Source: Candidatus Schekmanbacteria bacterium (lineage in GTDB: Bacteria; CSSED10-310; JACPHN01). From it: DNA of 64,000 bases. The stretch is from assembly GCA_016188575.1 (NCBI GenBank), contig JACPHN010000268.1:4269-68268 (forward strand), written 5' to 3'. Positions 58,543-64,000 of this stretch are shown piece after piece. The first letter of the stretch is position 1; each line of letters starts with the position of its first letter. The translations under genes were made by a program, and so were the position numbers. The notes below the pieces were generated by a model that was not told the DNA's origin, did not search any database, and was given only the letters and a program-made list of their open reading frames with translations.

Positions 58543-59306
58543 TTCTGCATCTTCATCGCGTTACGAAGGCATTCGGCGGCCTCGTTGCCGTCCGCGACGT
58601 GACCTTCGCGGTGGCGCCGGGCCAGATCGCGGGGCTGATTGGGCCGAACGGCGCCGGTAAGACCACGTTGTTCAACTGTATCAACGGGGTCGTGCCGATC
58701 ACGGCGGGCCGTGTGGAGCTGGACGGCCGCGCGATTTCGGGATTGCCGCCGCACGCCGTCGCGCGGCTGGGACTGGCGCGGACGCACCAGATCGTACGGC
58801 CGCTCAAGGAGCTTACTGTCCGGGAAAACACGATCGCTGGCGCGTGTTTCGGGCGCGAGCGCCACGGGCTGAAGGCGGCGGCGCGCCTCGCCGACGAAGC
58901 GCTCGAGCGTCTGGAGCTTTCGTCGCTGGCGGCCGTCCCCGCTGGCAACCTCACCATCGCCATGAAGAAGCGCCTGGAGCTCGCCCGCGCGCTGGCCGCA
59001 CAACCGCGCCTGCTGCTGCTCGACGAGGTGCTCGCCGGCTTGAATGCGACCGAAGTCGGGCAGATGGTGCGGACCATCCGCTCCATTCGCGAGTCGGGGG
59101 TCACCATTGTGATGATCGAGCACATCATGCACGCGGTGATGGCGCTGTCGGATCGGGTCCTCGTGATCGACCGGGGGACGCTGATCGCCGACGGGGAGCC
59201 GAAGGCGGTGGCGCGGGATCCGGCCGTCATCGCGGCGTACTTGGGGAAGCCGAGCGAGCCAGCGGATGCGGATCAGGACGGCGTGTCGCCGGAAGCGCCG
59301 CGATGA
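58539..59306 (+). CDS. livG: ABC transporter ATP-binding protein, LivG type
   Basis: 255-aa ATPase: Walker [14 protein letters not shown], Walker [13 protein letters not shown] and H-loop IVMIEHIM are present. The signature region reads [16 protein letters not shown] in place of LSYGQQRRLEIARAL, as in a known subset of Liv ATPases. The ATG at 58539 overlaps livM, and livF overlaps its end by 4 nt. Confidence 0.9.
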   Translation: MILHLHRVTKAFGGLVAVRDVTFAVAPGQIAGLIGPNGAGKTTLFNCINGVVPITAGRVELDGRAISGLPPHAVARLGLARTHQIVRPLKELTVRENTIAGACFGRERHGLKAAARLADEALERLELSSLAAVPAGNLTIAMKKRLELARALAAQPRLLLLDEVLAGLNATEVGQMVRTIRSIRESGVTIVMIEHIMHAVMALSDRVLVIDRGTLIADGEPKAVARDPAVIAAYLGKPSEPADADQDGVSPEAPR

Positions 59307-60064
59307 CGACCACGACGACGACAGCGGCGGCCCCGGCGGCACCCGCGGCGACGGCGGCGGTTTTGGAGGCGCACGAGGTGGAAACCGGCTACGGGGGGGT
59401 GCAGATTCTCTGGGGGATATCGATAGTGCTGGCGCCGGGCACGCTGACCGCTCTGGTCGGGGCGAACGGCGGTGGCAAGACGACGCTGTTGCGGGCAATC
59501 GTCGGGCAGCTTCCCTTGTGGCGCGGCGCGGTGACCTTCGACGGGGCGGACCTCGGCCGGCTGCCGCCGCACGGGCGGGCGGCGCGGGGTCTCGTGCTCG
59601 TGCCGGAAGGCCGCCAGCTCTTCGCGACGATGACGGTTGCAGAGAACCTCGAGCTGGGCGCCACGCCACGCCGTGCCCGAGCGGCGGCAAGGCGGAATCG
59701 CGAGCGCGTGCTCGAGCTCTTCCCGCGTCTCGGTGAGCGCCTGCGGCAGCGGGCGGGGAGTCTCAGCGGCGGCGAGCAGCAGATGCTGGCCGTGGCGCGC
59801 GGGATCATGGCCGATCCCCGCCTGCTCATCGTCGACGAGCTGTCCATGGGGCTGGCGCCGCTGCTGGCGGCGTCGCTGTTTGCCGCGATGCGGCGATTGC
59901 GGGACGGCGGGTTATCGATTCTCCTTGTCGAGCAAAACGTTCAGCTCGCGCTCGCCGTGAGCGATGCCGCCATCGTGATGGAAAGCGGGCGGGTGGCACG
60001 GTCGGGTTCGGCGGCGGATCTCGCCGGCGACGACGGGGTGCGGAAGAGCTACCTCGGGGTGTAG
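59303..60064 (+). CDS. livF: ABC transporter ATP-binding protein, LivF type
   Basis: 253-aa ATPase with a Thr/Ala-rich head ([18 protein letters not shown]), Walker A GANGGGKTTLLR, Q-loop region LVPEGRQLFATMTVAENL, signature SLSGGEQQMLAVARG, Walker B LLIVDELSMGLAP and H-loop LLVEQNV. All catalytic elements are present, so with livG it forms one canonical and one variant ATP site. Convergent with the propeller gene 19 nt beyond its stop. Confidence 0.9.
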   Translation: MTTTTTTAAAPAAPAATAAVLEAHEVETGYGGVQILWGISIVLAPGTLTALVGANGGGKTTLLRAIVGQLPLWRGAVTFDGADLGRLPPHGRAARGLVLVPEGRQLFATMTVAENLELGATPRRARAAARRNRERVLELFPRLGERLRQRAGSLSGGEQQMLAVARGIMADPRLLIVDELSMGLAPLLAASLFAAMRRLRDGGLSILLVEQNVQLALAVSDAAIVMESGRVARSGSAADLAGDDGVRKSYLGV

Positions 60065-60083
60065 GGAGCGCGCGCAAAGCCCA

Positions 60084-62150
60084 TCACGAAGACCCCCCTC
60101 CGCTCCACCGGTGCTCCTGACGATCGGCCCATCGTATCGTGAGCCGGCGTAAGACACGTCTCGGGCGTAGAAACCGGAGCCCGAATATCCCGAGGAGCAC
60201 CAGCAGGAGGGCAGCCCCGCTTGCCGGCACCGTGGAGCCCGGCTCGAGGTCCATCCAGGAAACGCCGGCCCCGTCGCTGCTCGCGTAGATCCGCGGCGGG
60301 GCGGATCGACCGATCGCCAGGAACCGTACGGTCCCGTAGACCAATCCTGCGCTGACTGCCGCCCAGGTCCCCCCGCCGTCCGTGGTCTTGAACACTCCGT
60401 TGGAGAAGGTGCCGGCATAGACCGTCTGCGGCGTCGTCGGATCGATCGCCACGTCGTAGACGGTGGTAGCGGTGAGTCCCGAGCTCACCGCCATCCACGT
60501 CGTCCCGCCGTCGGTGGTCTTGAACACGCCGTCGAAGGTGCCGGCATAGACCGTCTGCGGCGTCGTCGGATCGAGCGCCAAGTCGTAGACGGTGGTAGCG
60601 GTGAGTCCGGAGCTCACCGCCGTCCACGTCGTCCCGCCGTCGGTGGTCTTGAACACTCCGTCGGAGGTGCCGGCATAGACCGTCTGCGGCGTCGTCGGAT
60701 CGATCGCCAGGGATTCTATCGACTCGTCAGGCAGGCCCTGGGCGGCGGCGCTCCACCATCCCCCGCCGTCCATGGTCTTGAACACTCCGTCGAAGGTGGT
60801 GCCGGCATAGACTGTCCACGGCGTCATCGGATCGATTGCCAGGGAATCTATCGACCCCCAGGGCAGGCCCTGGGTGGCGGCGCTCCAACTTCCCCCGCCG
60901 TCCGTAGTCTTGAACACTCCGTCGGGGGAGGCGCCGGCATAGACCGTTTGCGGCGTCGTCGGATCGATCGCCAGCGAATCTAGCGACTCGTCAGGCAGGC
61001 CCTGGGCGGCGGCGCTCCAGCTTCTCCCGCCGTCAATGCTCTTCAACAATCCTTCGCCGGAGGTATCGGCATAGAGCGTCAGGGACGTGGACGGATCGAT
61101 CGCCAGGACTCCAATCGAGGTGGCGATAAGTCCCGCGTTGATCCGGGCCCAGCCGCCCCCCCCATCTGTGGACTTGAGGACGCCCTGGGTGTCGCTGCCC
61201 GCGTAGAGCGTCCAGGGCGCCGCCGGATCGTTCGCCAGGGCGGTCACCGCGCTGGTGATGGTTCCGGAGTTGATCGCTGCCCAACTCAGCCCGCCGTTCG
61301 TACTCTTGAAGACACCGTCACCGGTGCCGGCGTAGACCGTCTGGGAAGACGTGGGATCGATCGCCAGGGCGTAAGCGTAGATGGAGTCGCCGCCGAGTCC
61401 CGAGCTCACCGCCGTCCACGTCGTCCCGCCGTCGGTGCTCTTGAGCACGCCGGAACCATCCGTGCCGGCATAGAGCGTCTGCGGCGTCGACGGATCGATC
61501 GCCAGGGTGTTAATTTCGTCCTGGCCGAGGTCTGCCGCCGCAGCCCAAACTCCCCCGCCGTCCGTGCTCTTGAACACGGAACCGTCCGTCCGGCCCGCAA
61601 ACAGCGTCTGGGGTGCGGTCGGATCGATCGCCAGGGCCTCGACCCAGCCGTTCCCGCCGAAACTCGACTCCGACCAGGTCGCCCCACCGTCCGTGCTCTT
61701 GCGCACGCCTCCGTAGGAACCCGCAAAGACCGTCTGGGCGGATGCAGGGTTGACCGCCAGAGCATAGGCGGTACCGACCCCTAGCCGGACCCAGATGCCG
61801 CCGGCGTTCGTGCTCTTGTACACATCCCACCCGTTCAGCGCATAGAGCGTCTGCGGAGTGGACGGATTGGTCGCCAGGGCCTTGAGGTCGAACCCGGCCC
61901 AGTTCGAAATTCCTTCGTTGATCGCGGTCCAGCTTGCGCCGCCGTTGGTGGACTTATGAGCGCCGGCAGCGGTTCCCGCATACACCGTTTGGGGCGTTGC
62001 CGGGTCAACCGCCAGAGCGTAGATTCTCCCGCCCTCCGGACCTACCGGCGTCCACTGATCGACCGCCGCATGGCCCCTTGCCCCAAGACCGAGGAGCAGC
62101 AACAGGGCCAGCACTTCCAATGATCCCCTAACGACGTGACCGATGCTCAT
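60084..62150 (-). CDS. Secreted beta-propeller repeat protein with C-terminal anchor
   Basis: 688-aa protein. A signal peptide (VVRGSLEVLALLLLLGLGAR) precedes about 13 imperfect repeats of 40-50 residues with the core IDPTTPQTVYAGT-DGVFKTTDGGTTW (YCF48/sialidase Asp-box-like S/T-x-D-G-G-x-T-W), so probably two propellers or one large one. Repeats 11-13 (about 60420-60720) are nearly identical at DNA level, about 126 nt each, indicating recent tandem duplication. The C-terminus STVPASGAALLLVLLGIFGL then RFLRPRR is a motif-helix-basic tail resembling CTERM sorting signals, although no PEP or IPTL motif is present. ATG 62150 has AGGAGG. Likely an outer-surface or extracellular adhesion or binding protein. 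Confidence 0.85.
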   Translation of the reverse strand: MSIGHVVRGSLEVLALLLLLGLGARGHAAVDQWTPVGPEGGRIYALAVDPATPQTVYAGTAAGAHKSTNGGASWTAINEGISNWAGFDLKALATNPSTPQTLYALNGWDVYKSTNAGGIWVRLGVGTAYALAVNPASAQTVFAGSYGGVRKSTDGGATWSESSFGGNGWVEALAIDPTAPQTLFAGRTDGSVFKSTDGGGVWAAAADLGQDEINTLAIDPSTPQTLYAGTDGSGVLKSTDGGTTWTAVSSGLGGDSIYAYALAIDPTSSQTVYAGTGDGVFKSTNGGLSWAAINSGTITSAVTALANDPAAPWTLYAGSDTQGVLKSTDGGGGWARINAGLIATSIGVLAIDPSTSLTLYADTSGEGLLKSIDGGRSWSAAAQGLPDESLDSLAIDPTTPQTVYAGASPDGVFKTTDGGGSWSAATQGLPWGSIDSLAIDPMTPWTVYAGTTFDGVFKTMDGGGWWSAAAQGLPDESIESLAIDPTTPQTVYAGTSDGVFKTTDGGTTWTAVSSGLTATTVYDLALDPTTPQTVYAGTFDGVFKTTDGGTTWMAVSSGLTATTVYDVAIDPTTPQTVYAGTFSNGVFKTTDGGGTWAAVSAGLVYGTVRFLAIGRSAPPRIYASSDGAGVSWMDLEPGSTVPASGAALLLVLLGIFGLRFLRPRRVLRRLTIRWADRQEHRWSGGGSS
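60410..60730. repeat. Near-identical tandem repeats in the propeller gene
   Basis: About three copies of a ~126-nt unit, differing at few positions, each encoding one repeat ending DGVFKTTDGGTTW. GGTGCCGGCATAGACCGTCT recurs in every copy. Confidence 0.8.
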
Positions 62151-62259
62151 CCGGAATCCTCCTGGAACGTAGTGCCACCTTATTCGCGCCGACGACCCAC
62201 CCATCGCTGCGCCGTTCCGACCAACAAGGATGCCGGCCTCCAGGCCGGCGAGATGTTTG

Positions 62260-62295
62260 GGCGGGGTTTCGGAGCAGCTTACGAATGGATGATTG
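62260..62295 (+). repeat. 36-bp dispersed repeat, copy 1
   Basis: Begins GGCGGGGTTTCGGAGCAGCT and ends ATGGATGATTG. It is the inverse of the copy at 63598-63633 with one mismatch. A GC-rich hairpin GCCGGCCT/AGGCCGGC precedes it (about 62232-62249). Intergenic, upstream of the propeller gene. Confidence 0.85.
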
Positions 62296-62382
62296 CACCA
62301 AACCGATTCGGCGTCCGGTGCCGTCCAAGGCTCCCGAGCCGGTGGAGCCGCGGACCTTCCGCTCAAGCCACGCGGCGCGACC

Positions 62383-63096
62383 TCAGATGCTTGTCCCGCC
62401 ACCCGAGGGTGGTGTTGGCTCTTCCGCCGGCTCGGAGCGAGTACGCGAGGGCATGGTGTAGCTGAGGGCCTCGGAGGCGCTGCCTCCGAGGAGGGCACGG
62501 AGCTTTCCCAGCACGACGCCGGCCTGGGCTACGGCCTCCTCGCGATAGAAGCGCGAGGCGTCGGCGGCTTCGCCACGGGCGAGGAGCTTCTCGGTCCACT
62601 CCTTGACGACCTGGTCGAGATGGTCGGCGAGGGAGGTGATGGTCGCGCGCCCATCGTTGAGCAACGCGGTAAGCTCCCCCACCTTGGGGTCGGTGGCGAG
62701 CTCGGGTGACTTGAGCACTTCGCCGATGCGCGTGGAGAGGTCCCGGAGGCGGACGACCTGCTCGCGGCCGCGGGGCGAGATCTCCGGTTTGATGCCCTGG
62801 GGATAGCTGCGCTGGACGACGAAGTGGCGGTCGCCGACGAGCCCGCCGATGGCTCGGCGCAAGTCGCGGTTCTTGACGTCACCCTGCTCGTCCTCCCAGT
62901 CGCGGACGGCGCGGGCGACGACCTCGGCCCGGTTCGCGGCGCGCACGGCGGCCATGGTGCGCTCGAGCAGGTCCACGATCGCCCAAACCTCGGCGGAAAC
63001 CACGCGTGTCACCGGATTGGCGTTGGTTTTGGCGGCGAGATAGACCAGGGAATCGATGGTCTCATCGATGGGATCTGAGGGTCGCGGAAGGGCCAT
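62383..63096 (-). CDS. Hypothetical protein
   Basis: 237-aa cytoplasmic protein of mostly helical, charged sequence (LVYLAAKTNANPVTRVVSAE, AVRDWEDEQGDVKNRDLRR, LSTRIGEVLKSPELATDPKV, LADHLDQVVKEWTEKLLARG). I start at ATG 63096 with an AGGAG site; a TTG at 63102 also exists. No family is recognised. It may be coiled-coil in part. It is the only gene between two inverted 36-bp repeats and lies at the edge of a repeat-rich noncoding region. Confidence 0.68.
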   Translation of the reverse strand: MALPRPSDPIDETIDSLVYLAAKTNANPVTRVVSAEVWAIVDLLERTMAAVRAANRAEVVARAVRDWEDEQGDVKNRDLRRAIGGLVGDRHFVVQRSYPQGIKPEISPRGREQVVRLRDLSTRIGEVLKSPELATDPKVGELTALLNDGRATITSLADHLDQVVKEWTEKLLARGEAADASRFYREEAVAQAGVVLGKLRALLGGSASEALSYTMPSRTRSEPAEEPTPPSGGGTSI

Positions 63097-63266
63097 GGTC
63101 AACTCCTGTTGTTGGCGAGCTGGCGGCCGCCTGATGGCCGAGCCTGCGCTCGCGCGGCAAGATCCAGAGCGACGACAAGCGACTGCCAGTCTTAGCGTTG
63201 GGGCGCAGCGGTGTCAAGGGGATCGCCGTCGGGATCGGCCCGGAATCGTGGGGATCAATACCATCA

Positions 63267-63567
63267 GGACACCTCGCCGGGAGCCGTTGACCCGCGCTCA
63301 GCGGCGCCGGGACAGGTCGGCAGCCGCGACTGACGAGACGTCACCACCGCCGGTCGAGGTCGCCTCCCACCATTCACCACCCCTCACCGCCGTCAGGACA
63401 GATCGCCTCGCTTCATTGACCCGTCGGCACTCCGGCCACGACACGCCACCTGCCGCCTTTCACCCGTCGGCAATCGCGCGAGGACAGGTGTCGTGCGCGC
63501 ATTCCGGAGCTCGCCGCGGCTCGGGGCGAGGTGGCGGCAGGTCCTACCGCCCGCACCGTCGTCAACT
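63267..63567. repeat. Degenerate tandem repeat, ~43-nt period
   Basis: GGACA-type unit heads at 63267, 63310, 63396, 63439 (CGACA) and 63482 are spaced by 43 or 86 nt, with weaker units at 63353 and 63525. Shared cores include TTGACCCG and ACCCGTCGGCA. Similarity is moderate, so the array is old. Confidence 0.5.
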
Positions 63568-63597
63568 TCGTCCCTGCCGCGTGCGGATTGCCGGCCC

Positions 63598-63633
63598 CAA
63601 TCATCCATTCGTAAGCTGGTCCGAAACCCCGCC
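63598..63633 (-). repeat. 36-bp dispersed repeat, copy 2 (inverted)
   Basis: CAATCATCCATTCGTAAGCT at its start, GTCCGAAACCCCGCC at its end; reverse complement of copy 1 (62260-62295) with a single mismatch. Confidence 0.85.
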
Positions 63634-63750
63634 ATTCAGGGCGAAATCGGCGCGGAAGGTCCAGGGCAGCGCCCGCCGCCGCAGGCGGTGGTTTGGGCGG
63701 AGCCCGAACCCGGCGTCGGCCGAATCTGCTTTACACCTGAGGCCGCCACG

Positions 63751-63859
63751 CAGGGGCGCGATTCATCGCGCCCGGTCGTCGCGGCCGGTAATCGGGGCGG
63801 ATCATTCTCGGCCCGATGATCCCCGGCCCGGCATTGGGGCGCGATGAATCGCGCCCCTG
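63751..63859. repeat. Inverted repeat with 23-bp arms
   Basis: Arms 63751-63773 (starting CAGGGGCGCGATTCATCGCG) and 63837-63859 (ending GATGAATCGCGCCCCTG) are perfect inverses. Inside is a smaller stem GGATCAT/ATGATCC. This class of palindrome is common in GC-rich environmental genomes. Confidence 0.85.
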
Positions 63860-64000
63860 GTGCGCCTGCGAGCGTACGTGGTCGGAGAGGTGGAAGTCCT
63901 CTTCGGGCATGCGCTCTCCGGCCCGTAACCAAATGTGACTGCGTCGCCGCGAGGCGGGGTGGGAAGCAACAGGAGGTGAACGACCAGTCCGTAGGATGAC

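Larger units (their letters stand above)
63097..64000. other. Repeat-rich region without a gene
   Basis: 904 nt in which no convincing coding frame is seen. It contains a degenerate ~43-nt tandem array (63267-63567), copy 2 of the 36-bp repeat (63598-63633) and an inverted pair (63751-63773 / 63837-63859). Small frames here lack start signals and conserved motifs. Confidence 0.6.

Noticed and set aside
62151-62175. Sigma-54 promoter before the propeller gene (TGGCACTACGTTCC)
   Set aside because: The -12 GC is missing at the required spacing, and the site is too close to the start codon.
63240-63567. CRISPR array
   Set aside because: Periodicity is 43 nt with the whole unit degenerate. There are no constant repeats separated by unique spacers and no cas genes.

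Overview
The window is a GC-rich chromosomal segment of a Gram-negative bacterium, most likely a pseudomonadotal (beta/gamma-type) lineage. Evidence for this is the Wza/Wzc/outer-membrane-barrel polysaccharide export genes, sigma-54 control with a GAFTGA enhancer-binding protein, class III adenylate cyclase, GspE-type ATPase, and the dispersed GC-rich palindromes and 'SVIPAKA'-type palindromes that are common in proteobacterial genomes. No rRNA or tRNA genes were seen.

Region 1 (1-18822, all minus strand) is one long exopolysaccharide operon, read from right to left: short Wza-type export protein, outer-membrane barrel, Wzc-type co-polymerase/tyrosine kinase, phosphoglycosyl transferase, GlmR/YvcK-like factor, GlmS, nucleotide-sugar dehydrogenase, GT2 glycosyltransferase, two CelD-type acyltransferases flanking a DegT-type aminotransferase, polysaccharide deacetylase, WecB, O-antigen polymerase/ligase and a flippase cut by the window edge. 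Most junctions are 4-14 nt overlaps. GlmS, WecB and the dehydrogenase together predict a ManNAc/ManNAcA-type precursor. A good -24/-12 (sigma-54) promoter lies upstream at 18880-18896. Just beyond are a LuxR-type regulator with a degenerate receiver (19187-19894) and a divergent sigma-54 activator without a receiver (20357-21394).

Region 2 (21.4-31.3 kb) is mixed housekeeping and signalling: alcohol dehydrogenase and UPF0173 hydrolase driven by mirror-image divergent promoters, a class III adenylate cyclase behind a cytidylate-kinase-like gene, a malonyl-CoA-synthetase-like enzyme, and a ParA-like ATPase followed by a zinc-ribbon/transmembrane Ser/Thr kinase. Region 3 (31.4-40.4 kb) is two converging lipid operons: FAD amine-oxidase-like enzyme, SDR and saccharopine-dehydrogenase-like reductase on plus; acyl-CoA dehydrogenase, SCP-x-like thiolase, fatty acyl-CoA synthetase and acetoacetate-decarboxylase-like protein on minus.

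Region 4 (40.6-46.2 kb) is a sucrose module (PfkB fructokinase, fused sucrose-phosphate synthase/phosphatase, sucrose synthase). Region 5 (46.3-49.4 kb) is an SDR, an NAD-epimerase, a stand-alone E2-like acyltransferase and a small HTH/zinc-ribbon regulator. Region 6 (49.4-55.2 kb) has a membrane-anchored GspE-type ATPase, a solo-tnpA IS200-type element with an altered HUH motif, a TPR membrane protein, GalT and a zinc-ribbon membrane protein. Region 7 (55.4-60.1 kb) is a complete branched-chain-amino-acid-type ABC transporter. Region 8 (60.1-64 kb) is a tandem-repeat beta-propeller protein with a C-terminal sorting-like anchor, an unknown protein, and a repeat-rich noncoding tail.

The most unusual theme is that GC-rich palindromic repeats have been accommodated in frame inside or at the ends of at least five or six otherwise ordinary genes (polymerase, deacetylase, GT2, acyltransferase leader, kinase, sucrose-phosphate synthase). 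The GlmR-GlmS pairing inside an EPS operon and the sigma-54 regulatory circuit are the next most interesting.
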